From Vitis vinifera (lineage: Eukaryota > Streptophyta > Magnoliopsida > Vitales > Vitaceae): a DNA stretch of 64,000 nt. Position numbers and translations under genes: made by a program. Positions 9,282 to 21,571 of the stretch are shown here, in pieces. The notes beneath the pieces were generated by a model. It saw only the letters and a list, made by a program, of their open reading frames with translations. It had not been told where the DNA came from and made no database searches. The first letter of the stretch is position 1. Every line of letters starts with the position of its first letter. Location of the stretch: NCBI RefSeq assembly GCF_030704535.1, contig NC_081812.1:15659001-15723000 (forward strand). Reading direction: 5' to 3'.

Positions 9282-12200
9282 TATAAAGAAACGGGGAGTA
9301 GCCCAAGGCGGGAGAGTTAGGACCTTGGCTTACAGAGGCAAGCAGCATGAAAGCTTGGTGAGAAGGGATGGGAGGAGCATTTTCAGGTGAGGAAAATGAC
9401 AGTGGACCCACAGGATGATAGTCAAAGCAATATGGAATCCTCACTCCTCTCGGAAAGGTGGCCGTCCGTATCCTACGTCCAGGGTTCTTCTACTCAATTA
9501 CTAAAAAGAGAAAGGTGTCCTATTATATTCCAGCGTAGCCCGTAAGACTCAAGCCAACGGAGTTTTCTACACTGCTTTTAATGGGCGTCTTTTTTTTTTT
9601 CCATCATCATTATTTTCCGCAATAAATACAGTGGCATGGTATCTGTTCTTTTACCAGCACACACAATTGTTCCAGAATCTATGTAAAGAATAGGAACCTT
9701 CGGAAGCAGAACATGTTGGAGGAAAAAAAAAGGTGATTAAACGGATTAATTATTCTGTTTCCAATTGATTAAGTTTGAACCATGAAAAAGTTTCTGACCA
9801 TTGTAATTTACATATGTACTTCTAAAATTTTTCATCAGGACATTTCTTACTTTCAATTTAGTTCTCTATCTTTCCATTGTCTTTTACTTTTATCTCCAAT
9901 TAGTATTCAAATAAATTTATATCGCTTGCATTCATCAACTTTGATCTCCAAAATTCGATTCCAATGTTGTAGCATTGATGCCAATTAAGTTTTATCTTTT
10001 GGTCCAAACATGTGTTAAAAATATTTGTTAAGTCAAGTTCACTTTATTCTATAGTAATGGGGAGAAAAGAGTCATTTACTTTCCTTGAATTCTCAATACT
10101 TATGTCTCGTTTGAAACCTGAATTTACATCCCATTTATTTTTTAGGAAATTCATTCTTTCAAAATAAAAAATAGATGAAATAACTTGAATATGTAATAAT
10201 AATTTTTTTTTAAAAAAATCCACTCCTCACTCTCTTTCGGGAATTAATATTTGACGGGATGTCATTTTTTTGTCCTTTCTGGTTTTATCCATTTCAAGGC
10301 AATTGGAAAAATTGTGTATTCAAAAACTCGAATAAAAAAACCATAAAATAGAAACTCAAATTTATAAAATACAAAATTTAAAAAATATGTAAAAATAATT
10401 AATATTTTATTCACTTTTTGATAAAATGTATTATCTTTGACCCTTCAGAAATACTATTTTTGACTGACGAAAATATGAAATTTGAATTATTTTTAAAGAA
10501 ATTTTATTTTATAATTATTGTTATATGAACATATGAAAACACACTTTTCATACAAGAGGGTCATTTTTTACCTACATTGATAAATGTGAAAAAAAAATTA
10601 TATAAAAATCTTATAATAAAATTATATATTTCATTCTTATTTCTTCTTATTGAACATTTCGAGAAAAACGTTTTATTCTTATTCCTTTTCCTAATAACTT
10701 TATAAATGTTTTAATATAATTTTTTTATTTTATATTCTTTTTCTTTAAAATCTGATTTTCCTTCCTTCGATTCCTTTTCTTGAAAAGCTTAATAAGCATA
10801 TTATCAAAGTCATGTTTGCTATACTAGAATAAAAAAATGAGAATGAAAAATCAGTTCTCTTATGTTTCATTAATGGCATGGATTGTTTTCAGAACGAGAA
10901 TAGAAATAAAAAATTTATTACCATGAAAACCAAATCTTACCTTTGCTAGTATCTTAATTCCTCTCTGTAAGTTATCATGATTCATCTCCATTCTCATCCT
11001 TAGATTTCTAAATTGGAATGGGAAACCAGAGTGGGGTTTGGAATCACAGCTGATTCAAATTTCAATCAAAATTATTGGGTCAGTTGGGGGAGAATGAAGG
11101 AGCAGTTGCCTCCGGAATCAATTCCAATTCTTCCAAATCGCTATCTGGTGCCCTGGCAAAGCTTGGGGAGTAGAGAAACCGAATAGAGGTGGCAGGAACC
11201 CAAAGTCACCTCCCCCATCTCTTAGGTCCCCTTTCAGTGGTCTACTCTGAATCATGTCTTTCTCTTATTATTACACCAAAACAAATCCTGAAAAGGGTGA
11301 CACATTTGAATGGGATATCCACTGTAAGTGTACTTATTCTCTATTACATGATGGTGGTGTAGACTGTAGAGCACTTGGATAACACCAGAATAATTTTAGT
11401 TAGTTCATCATTTTGATGCTCTTTTCCTTGCTACCTGAAGTTGGGAGAAGTTCAAATTATTGGACAAGCTGACATTTATCTGGTGAGTTCTGATAATAAG
11501 TCCAAAAAAGAAAGAAAATAAAATAAAAAAAATTCCCACCATCATACGTTAGCTAGAAGGTATCAAATTGGAACTCCACTAATATTAGTGGCCTAAATTT
11601 GAAAATTACTAAGAAATCCTAACTTTGAATGTCCAGTGGTGCTTATCCCTCCCTGCCCAACTTGCTCTACCCCAAACAAGATGGACCCAAATAAAGAAAC
11701 AAAAATGCTACAAGGAAAAGAAAAAGAAGGATGAATTCATGCTTATGGTCAGGCTTCACCATTGGTTTTAAGTCCTGACTCCTAAGCCAAAATTGCATTT
11801 CATGTACGCTATTGGGCTCACATGCCATATTGCATTAGTGGTTACTGGTACATTTTTCAGTCACCAAACAGGCAGTGTACCACTAATTGAATTCTACACT
11901 CTATTAGCGGCTTTTCAAATTAGGCTGCAATAAGTCCAGGTTTTCCTTAATAGCCTGCTTGCTCTGCTGATTTTTCAATTTTAAGTAGAAGATAATCTCT
12001 TAATGGTCATGGGATCAACTCTAGGTGGATTTTCCCAGGAGTGTCGAAGTTTATAACCTGTAAAATCCCAGTAAAATTTAACCATTCCAATGAGTAAACC
12101 AAGGAATGCTTTCATCATCAATTCCATCTTTTTTGAATCCTAAAATGACCTCAGTTTAATTCTAGACCAGGTTCATATACCATCAAAGAAAAATACACTA

Positions 12201-12757
12201 ATTTTGAACTGTGAATAAATGGAATGATTCCCAGAAAAGTCTCGGTCTTCCAGTTGGTTTCTGAAGTGTGACAGGCACAAACCCATTCTTTCAGGCTGAG
12301 TCCTGGAATCCTTACTAAGAAGGAAAGGAATGAAATGAAATAAAAAATGGGCCATCTGCACAACCCATGCTTTTACTTCTTCCTACAAACATTTTCCATT
12401 CCCTCGGAAGACCTCCATCTTTCAATACACACTAGAACAGACAGTAGAAGAAAACAATGGAAGATTGCAAGGCTAAGGAGAGCCCTCTTAGTCTTTCTAT
12501 TCAATATTCACAGCATACCCGCTAAAAGAGATATTGTTGCAAGGCCAAAGAGGTCCCATTAATCTTTCTATTAAGTATTCTTATAATGTACCTCCAAATA
12601 GAGATACTGTCATGATCCCATATGCATGCATATAACACCTTGTTTGAGGAGTTTAATCTATAGTCTTGATTTTCTTTCTCACCTCAGATCAAAGAAAGCA
12701 AGGTATTATCAAAAGTGAAGAGACCATGAATTTACCAGTTTATACCTCCCTAACATG
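9282..12757. other. Intergenic: FUSC promoter side and SAWADEE-gene 3' side
   Basis: About 9282-9700 is the 5' flank of the FUSC-like gene and is moderately GC-rich. From about 9780 to 11000 the sequence is AT-rich without recognisable genes. From 11000 to 12757 base composition is mixed. Short open frames at 9782-9988, 12151-12363 and 12347-12562 show no domain or splice context. The SAWADEE gene ends at 12758 on the minus strand, so its 3' UTR should lie just below that position. Confidence 0.5.
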
Positions 12758-15700
12758 CTAACACTTGTTTGCTGAACGAGTTCGAGGGAGAAATCTAAGT
12801 CGAGGAGAGAATCGCAGCTCTTGCTTCTTTGAGGAAGTTGATTTGCTCTTCTGGCTTTCACTATTTCCACCATTTCTTGAAACTTTGCCTGAAACATGAT
12901 ATTGCATTTTAAATCTTGGTAAAACTTAAAAGCCAAATTGCTTTAAAATAAACAACAACAATAATAACGATAAACAATTAATTTGGCTGTCGAAAAATTG
13001 CACAGAAATAGCCAACAAGATACACCACCTATCACCCATGGTTGGATGTCATTCCTTAACCTTTATGATTGGGATTATTAGATGATTGATACAACCCAAG
13101 ACATATTGAACTATGAAATTTGATGGGAGCAGCTAAGTACATTGCAATCAGCTGAACTTTGCTTAAATCCATTGGGAGGAACCAAAAACTAGTGGGGCCT
13201 AGGCCCCTACATGTTTTAATGCTTATGGCCATATCAGTTGTAGAACCAAACATTACACACACTTTGATTGATTAAAGAGATTTGGCATATACTGTCTGCC
13301 AGCTTGATGCAACCCTATTGCAGTATATTAAAACAACAAACTAGTAGGATGTGTAGCAAAAACTAAGATCAAGAAAAATAAAAATCAGGGTGAGGGAATT
13401 TTCAGCATGAGTCAAAATTTGTGATTACTGAATTGACTGGGACCATATCATGAAAAAACTAGGAAAGCTAGTGGTGACAGCACAACTCAAACAAACAATA
13501 TGCAATAAGTAGGAAAAATAAAGCCAAGAACAGAATTCAGTGGGAGGAAACACAAATTTGAAAATTTTTATTCAGGAAAATTCAGAATCAAACAAGAGAT
13601 TTTGCAGATAATTCTGGAATAACTGGCCAACTTTAGAGACTTCCTCAATACACATGAAAAAAATGGTAGAAGTTTCAAGCATCACAATATTCTGTCAAAG
13701 TGGATAGGGATCATGATAAGAAAATCCAAAATCAGAAACGAGAACCTCAAGAGAAACTTAAGAATAAAAGCTTAGTCTGTGGAACAAGATATAGATCTAC
13801 TAAGGTATAAATATGAGTATGGAAAACCAGAAATAGCACCAAAGGAGGCCTTTGGCAGAGGTCGGGGGCGATAATATGGGCTTTTCTTTCTCTTTATTGA
13901 GGTTAACCAAACTGAAGAAAATATATTTGAAATATGAAGCAATGTAGAACAGGACTTGCAGAGGATGCCATAAAACTGGGTTGGAGGTTGGATGATATAA
14001 ATTATCACACTCAAATATGATTCTAGGGGATGAGTCTAATAATGAAGAAGATTTTTGAGTTTGTTTTAAACCTTCAGTCTTTGAGGCAGTCTCAACAGCA
14101 CTGGGCATCTTTCGCTTCTTGTTTCTCTCCTCAGTGACTGGTGAACTCTGAGCAGCAGGTGGTAAAGATACTGGTTTCTTCTTTTTTGGTGCCTTTCTAT
14201 CAGGGATTGTGACATTTCCTTCAGAAGAATTTGATTCTATATCTTGAGCTGAATTATTTACTTCTGACCTTTGCTTAACCTCCATGGCTAGATTTTCTTC
14301 TTGTTTATGAACTGCTGATCGAGTCAACCTTTTGTTAGTTAAAGCCACTGATTTTATTTCTTCAGCATGGGTTTTCATCTCAGCATTGCTAGTTGAACTT
14401 ACAGCATGTTTTTGAATTGCCGAGCTTGTAAATCTAGACTCTTTAGCAGGCTGTCTTAACTCCCTCTCTTCTATCAAGCCTGATAAACTTGGGCTGGCAT
14501 CATTTTGGCTCTTTGGGTTTGCTATTTCAGAAGAAGCTTCCACAAGCAGAGGCCTTCTGGAAGCACCCTTTTCTGTTGTGATGAGTGATTTAAAGATTTC
14601 AGCAGGTATGAAAGCAGCTTCTATTTCTGAGGAAAGCTTATCCTTCACTGGTTTAGTACCATTTAATAAATCCATAGTGACATGCTTATTAGTAATATTG
14701 TCTGGTGCACAGGCAAAGCCATTTTCTTCCTCATGGTAGATTGAGAATTCAAGCTTTTGTGGCAGGTTTGACATTATTGAGGCAAGAGCTGCACGAGAGG
14801 CTAGAGGACTGAGATAAGCCCTGTTTTCTGAAAGCTCCTTTTGAATAGATGAATCAGGGGGTAGTGGATCCTTGACTTCCATGTTCACTCGTAATTTGCT
14901 TGAAGAACGAGTAGATCTCTTGAAGTGATTCTCCTGCTCATGAGGAACTTGAAAATGTGAACTGGTTATTTTCGATTCAGCAACTGGGCTGCAATCCATC
15001 TGTTCCTTTATATCAGCTGCATTCAGAAATCAGAGGCAGAATAAATATGTGGAGCAATACAACATATGTTAAGATTTTTTTGTCATGTTAACCTTGGATT
15101 TCAGTACCTAAACCTCTTTAAGTTTGCTATGAAGTGACAAAAATTATGGATGGATTAGCTAGCAGTTACTCATTTTTAAGTTATTGATAGGACAAGAAGT
15201 TTCCAGTAATGGCCTAACAGGATTTATTTATTTATTTTTTGATAAATAACAAGAAATTTTATAGATTAAAAAAAAGAAAAATTATACACCAAGGTACACA
15301 AGACATATACAATGGAAACAAAAAGCTTTGCCACGGAGAGATAACACAAAAAACCACTTTCCCTTGGTCAGATTCACCCAATCTACAAAATCAATTAAAG
15401 GAATTTGACCTTCTTCTATAAACATACTAACCCATAACAATAGACTTCTAAGGAAAGAGCACTTAAGCGATTGAATCGGATGCTCCTCACTTTTGAATGT
15501 TCTTCGATTACTTTTCTTCCAAATTGTCCAAAAAAAATACACACAATGCCACAAAAGAGCAAAGCCAGCCTAACAGAGTCCCCTTAACCATGGAAGGAAG
15601 TATCTATACAATGCCAAATAAAGAGAACTACATATGCCATTGTACCCTTACTTTGAAACAGTGTGGAAGGATGTGATTAATAGGTTCTTCTTTGCTTTGG

Positions 15701-18700
15701 CAAGGGAGACATCAATCCACCAACAGCCACCCTATTTTCTTAAGCAGATCTAAAATTAACAACTTTCCCCAGTAAGTTACATGGGACCCTCATAGATTCC
15801 AAATAATGCCCTCTGGGAAAAGAAAAGGTTGTCCAGTTCCAAGGTGGAATATAAAGATTTGATAGAGAAAACATTTTTCCTTGAGGTCTTACAAACCACC
15901 TTATCATTCTCTTCCCTCTTCATAGACCTTCCTTGCAACCTAGATAAAAAAGCTTTTGCATTGTCGAGCTCCCAATTATTAAAATGTCTAAAGAAATACA
16001 GATTCTAGTGGCTCCCCTAGCCTAGGTCGCCCCAAACATCTGCCATGTAATCCTCTTTTGACACTGCTAAAGCATATAAAGAGGGAAAAGATGCATAGAA
16101 AGGTTCATCGCACAACACCTATCTTTACAAAACTTCACCTTTCTCCCATTACCCACCTCAAAGGATGTTCTACTACTAAACATGTCCCATCCCTTTTAGA
16201 TATTTTCCCATAACTACATGCCCTTCTCTCACTTTGCAAGAACCACAACCCCTTCTTCCTCATTGTACTTCACTTGAATAAACTATTTCCAAAACACTTC
16301 TCCTTCAATAACAAATCTCCAACACCACTATTCTAGGAGAGCCTTGTTAAACAAAAGAAGGCATCTATGCCTGAAACTCCCTTCCTCTTTTTCTACAAAC
16401 AATCAATTATTTCACTAAATGCATCTTTTTCTCCAAAGCCTTGCTTCCCCATAGAAATTCTCTTTGAAACTTCTCAAGCCTCAATCGGGCATGCTAAACA
16501 AGGAGGTCAAATACATAAGCAAATTGGATCAGGTGCTTCTAATTAGAGTAAGTCTCCCCTTTTTTGGAATATATTGCCTTTTCCACATCACCAATCTTTG
16601 TCAAAATCTCTCCTCTTGGCTATCTCACATTGACTTTACTTTGAAGAGAGCTCTTAGGGGTAACACCAAATGGGTACACAAAAGCTCCCCTACCAAGTAT
16701 CCCAATTCTAAGGCCAATGCCTCCACATTATCCACCCTCCCTATTGGGATCAACTCACTTTTCTTTATATTTATCTTTAGTTCCAAAATGGCTTCAAACT
16801 ACATAAACAACTAGTTTATATGAACCATTTCACTTTGTGAAGCCTCACAAAAAACAAGGGTGCCATCAACAAACAACAAATGGGACATGTCCTGTGCTTG
16901 CCCCCACCCCCCTCCTCTCCCCTTATCATAAATCCCCATAAAAAGCCACTCTTCCTGGCCCTCTCCAATAGACAATTGAGTGCTTCTATCACCAGTACAA
17001 AAAAATAGGAGGAAGAGGGTCCATTGTCTAACATAAATATATCTAAAATAAATAGAGGTGTAGGGAAAAAAAAACCTATTGTATTTCTGGTCATTAAGAA
17101 TGAAACCAAATTCTTTGTAGACAGATCCAAGTGCATAATCACAAGGTATTCAGTAAATAAATCAGTAAGGAAAATACTGAAAGCCTTTTTGAATCATTAT
17201 AGAAGTGAAGGACATCTATTGGAAGGTTCTAAACTATTATATAAGTGCCACATTCCTATCACTATGCTTGAGAACTTTTTTTGAGTGTAGATGCAAGACA
17301 TTCTCCTTTTACAAATAACTGCTCCAACAGTCTTTTTTTCCCTTTTCTTTCTATGGGTTACCAACACTTTCTGCACTGAACACACTCACAGCTAATACAA
17401 AAGAACTAACACATCACATAAATAGAAAAAAAGGAACCAATAAAGTAGTACTCATGAAACTGATAAAGTTGTGGTCTTGTTACCTACCTTTAATCCCAAA
17501 AAGGATGTCTTCCGAAATTTCCTTCTTGGATGCATCAGCTAAATTGCTGATTTCTTCTATTTGCTTTTCTAGCAATTTATGAAGGTCAACTTCACAATCC
17601 ACATCTTCAAAAACAGTTGAAAAAGAAGGGGCAGCAGAGCAATTCAAGGTTTTTATTGGTTTCAAGAATGCGGCAACCATTGGATGGACAGTGATGCTTT
17701 GTGTTGCCAGTTTCATTATTGAACTAGATGGAACAATTGATGTTGCTCCTTTGAGGTCTTGGTGAAGCCACTTGATCACAAAAGTACATCTACAGCTAAT
17801 CCTCGTCGAGTGTCTTACTCTTAGTGCCTGCTAAGTATGAATACTGGGAAGTGACTGAACAATCAGGAGTACACCTTTTACATAACAAAATAAGAATCAC
17901 AATACATAATTCTTGCCATCTTAAAAACATCTCATATAACATGAATGTCAAGCAACTAGAGGACTGGAGTATGATATGATACTGTGAGACAAAATAGCTG
18001 GGTTTTTCTCATCAGTAATCATAAGAAACCTTGATAATATCTATGCCCTTGAAGACTTGGATAGGATCCTCAAAGAAAATCTCGGTAAAACCTTTTTTTC
18101 TGAGGAAGTTAGGAGCCAAAAAAGTGTTTTCAGGAAAGTTAAATAAGAGTGAGTATGAATAATGCATATAATCACATACAAAATACTGTACAGCTAAAAA
18201 CCTCCCTGCATCTCCAATGAGATAGGACAACGCAATCAGATCCAACAGCGCATTCAGCTATACTAATCTACTCCCCAGGTTTCCAAAACGATCCATTGAA
18301 TTGTAGAGTTCTAAGTATTAGGAAAGTTGATTATAAGTTTACCAACAAAGTATTCATGATGCATATACCATGTCAAGCTTGTAGCCTTGTACCATCAGTA
18401 ACTCTTTAGACTTCCAACTATAATAGCATATTACACATTCATTTTTCATATGAAACTCTTACAATGAATGTTGATGTAATTTTCAACATTTTATGGTCCA
18501 ATTAAAAGACATGCAAATTGCAATACCTAAAGCTTAGATACATTTAGATATGTCTAGCAACTTATCTTAAAAGATGTGATTGGTTAAATGATATGCACAA
18601 AATTTGTATAGCGAGTTTAAGAAACATATTGTATTAAGCTACAAGGTCTCCAAACGTACAGGTTCTCATCAACAGTTAGTCCTTGTTTTGAATTAGGCCT

Positions 18701-20081
18701 ATTAGCAGTTATGTAGTGAAGTTTAAAAACATGAAGAAGCAAACAAACAAAAAAAACACTGATGAGAGTGTGTCCTAAAGTTTCTGAAACTGATTTTGAG
18801 GATTCCAGACATGTCCAAATGCTGAAAATGGAATCAAAGTTGCAGAACAAGTATGTCCTGGTAATGTGCTATTGATTCCCAGCTTTCATTCCCATTTACA
18901 AAATGTTATTATTTCACATTAATAATATCATTTCTTCTCGTGACATACTACCACATTCACCATGATGCCCCAATCTATAAGATCACATTCAATGTGAAAT
19001 TCATGGGACATTTCCTGCACATACCATGGCACTATTAATACAACTAACCATATCCATTTTTAGCAATTCCGCGCATCAATGATGTCACTTTGTGGGAATC
19101 ATTAAGATTCCTTAGATTAATCAGTATGCCTTCCAATTAAAAAATTCAGGGAGAGAGACAATACCTTTTCCACCATAGCATCAAAGGAGAGGGTCTTAAA
19201 ATGTGACTTATGGGTCGCAAGAACACGCTCACCTTCTTCTATGAGCGAGCAGTCCTCACCTTGAAGAGGAACTGAGCGAATGCGAAGACGAGCAAGTGCT
19301 TCTTCCTCATTTGATATTATGTCTTCTAAGTCTTGGCTCCCAAAGTCTACAATAAGGCCAAATCCAGTGGAGCTGTACACAATCAGAAGCCAGACTCAAT
19401 CATTTTAACTGGTTTTCTTACTATCAATAAACCTCATCAAAGCTAACAAATGCTTTGTTTGGCTGCTGAGAAACCACAGGAAAAAAAAAAGAAGGGAAAA
19501 TTGAAAGCTCAGAAAGAGGGGAAAAAAAAAACCAAAAATCGATTTCGTACAGTTTTGTTAATTGATTTAAGCTCATCGTTTTACCTGAAAACCAAACAGA
19601 CAACTTCAAATTTTCCTTCCCTTCTTACTCCTCAGCTTACTCCATAACCAAACAGTAGGAAAGTGAAAAATAAATAAACAAGGACCTACGATACCATGAA
19701 TGCTATTCATTTTGAGCCAACCAAGGAAAGAAATGCAATGCTAGTATAATTAATTTTAAATTAACTCATATGTGTTCATTAATTTAAAGCATAAGGACCA
19801 AAAAAAGGAAAAAACGGTCCTGTAGCTGACATGGAAATCATCTCATCACCTGCTATCTCAAATACATTTTGATTGAAAACCCCTAATTATTTCTTGGAGT
19901 AAACATAGAAAAATCGAAATTTCCAACAGAATGGTGTGAGATGAGAAACCCCATTAGTCGTTCAGGTAAGAAGATGGAAAGAGAGGATTCACCTGAGGGA
20001 GACTCGACATGGGTGCCAGGAGGAGTCGTCTTTGCGCATGGCTTCCAGCTCCACGGTAGCATCACCAGTGCCCGTGCCCAT
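12758..20081 (-). CDS. SAWADEE-domain protein, 570 aa, five exons
   Basis: Exons: 20081-19993, 19372-19165, 17827-17488, 15016-14072 and 12888-12758. Phases agree throughout (89, 208, 340, 945 and 131 nt; 571 codons with stop). Residues about 8-150 form a SAWADEE domain: VELEAMRKDDSSWHPCRVSL, VDFGSQ, RIRSVPLQGEDC, GERVLATHK, FDAMVEKALRVRHS, CRCTFVIKWLHQD. In Arabidopsis SHH1 this fold reads histone H3 methylation for RNA-directed DNA methylation and binds zinc through Cys/His. The Cys-x-Cys (CRC) is kept. The rest is low-complexity and basic, with probable nuclear signals (KAPKKKKPVSLPP, ERNKKRKMP) and a repeated R-x-T-R/S-S motif (KRSTRSSSK, SRFTSSAIQ, KRLTRSAVH). No homeodomain is present, unlike SHH1/2. 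The last exon is read in the frame ending FSPRLRFLPRTRSANKC; the other open frame there does not fit the phase. A chromatin role is inferred from the domain only. Confidence 0.8.
15225..17040 (-). mobile_element. L1-type LINE fragment in SAWADEE-gene intron 3
   Basis: The insert lies antisense to the window and in the same direction as its host gene, within the intron 17487-15017. The 3' end is marked by TTTATTTTTTGATAAATAAC at about 15232, the same kind of end as the short insert at 5.25 kb. Minus-strand frames read as pieces of a plant L1 ORF2: an RT segment DNGPSSSYFFVLVIEALNCL, then CLLMAPLFF in place of the usual LLFADDTLIF (about 16816-17030), and the C-terminal FFWTIWKKSNRRTFKSEEHP ... 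DFVDWVNL (15350-15540). The 5' part of ORF2, ORF1 and the catalytic YADD-type motif are absent or degraded, and several stops and frameshifts interrupt the frame. It is an old, dead, 5'-truncated copy. The right border is uncertain, and I found no target duplication. Confidence 0.75.
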
Positions 20082-21571
20082 TGAACATACGAGCTTGTAT
20101 GGGAAAGTAGAAGCGATCAATAGCAAGGACCAAAGCTTTGATTGAAACTTTTCTATGAGGAAAGAGACTCTTGGATGGTGGAGTGGTAAAACTGATGCAG
20201 GAATAATGTTAATAGAGGGGGAGCTGTAGAGCACTTTTTGGATTTTACTTTTTCCTTTGTGATTTCTCACTTCTCTTAATTTATGTCCCTTAAGCTTCTT
20301 CGTTAAATATAGGATAATTTTTCTGTAACGCAAGGGTTTGATTCGTACCAAAACCAAAATCAAAAGGATTTTTCCATAAAGGTGATCTTTAATATACCCA
20401 CTTTTTATCTTTTCATATCCGCCTTTTCCTTAATAAAGTTTTGGTTATTTGATTAAAAAAAAAAATCCAAATTTGTGAATCTAAATCTTCACATATTTTA
20501 CCTTAAAAAATAACGATTTTTACAAAAATACACTTCACCTTTTCTTGTAAAAATAACTTTTTCCTTCATATGAAAATATACAAATATTAAAAATTCAACT
20601 CTATTATTTAGATTGAGAGAAATATATGAATCTAGTAAAACTCAAAACCAAAATAATTTGGTAATTAGTTATTAGATGATTCACAAATCATCTATTTAAA
20701 TTCGATCTATGAATTGGATAAATTATTTACTGATAAAAAAAATGAAATATCTAACTAATAGGAGAAACCATATCTAATGCTAGTAAATGATGGAAGGTAT
20801 AAGTTTGTAATGTGCATTTTAATCTCCCTCTCAACATGCTCATTGAACTTAGGGATATCTATAAATTGTCATCTAGTACGTCACCCTTTAAAATATCAAG
20901 CATAGGGGTGTGCTCATTCTCTTGCTATCTTTGATATCCTCTAAGGGTTGATGTGTGTTAACTTTGTTGAAATGTGTGCAAACAACTAGGCTACAACTTG
21001 AAAACTTAGTAGATTGATAAACGCTTGAGTTTTTTCCCTTGAAAAATCAATTAGCAATTCCTTTAATTACTTTTTCATGAGTATATTGTATGTTTTGAGC
21101 TAGTGTGTCAATCAAGCATACCTCTTCATATTCAAACTCTTCATGATTAATTGGTTGCTTGCATAGGTGAAACACATTCAACTCCAAGGTCATGTTTCCA
21201 AATGATAGTTGCATAACCTCATTTAGACAATTGATGAGTACATTGACAATGGCTAAGAATGGTCATCTCAATTTTGTTATTAGTTAAGCTATTCAAAGGT
21301 CTGTGACCTTCTTATTAACATGATGATTACAAAGCCCCATGCTTATGTCCTTATTGTGATTAGTCAAGTCTTGCACCATATGATTAGCTACATTTTCATT
21401 CCTTAAGGTGGAAATTAGGATGAGGTTTCCCACTATGAGACATTTTTTATTGACTCCATCTTGACTCGTAGGAGGATCAATCTTGGTTTAGTCATCCTAC
21501 AACATATGATGCGGTGTTGTGAGAGAAAATCTAAGGTCCTTTCATATGGATGTTTTTTAACAAGGATTTTT
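20082..21571. other. 5' flank of the SAWADEE gene and unassigned spacer
   Basis: The first 300 bp should hold the promoter and 5' UTR. An in-frame extension upstream of the chosen ATG exists (to about 20363), but it is not family-like and more probably is leader sequence. The remainder is AT-rich, with short stretches that look repeat-derived. No intact gene was found. Confidence 0.5.

Noticed and set aside
8800-9444. Long open frames on both strands overlapping FUSC exon 1
   Set aside because: They are shadows produced by the GC-rich exon. The real frame has family motifs and proper splice borders, and the others are Pro/Arg/His-rich without domains.
12709-12936. 75-residue frame as the last exon of the SAWADEE gene
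   Set aside because: Its phase does not match the preceding donor, and the alternative frame gives a phase-correct, protein-like basic tail ending at 12758.
16464-16814. 116-residue plus-strand frame
   Set aside because: It is antisense to the LINE fragment and has no domain of its own.
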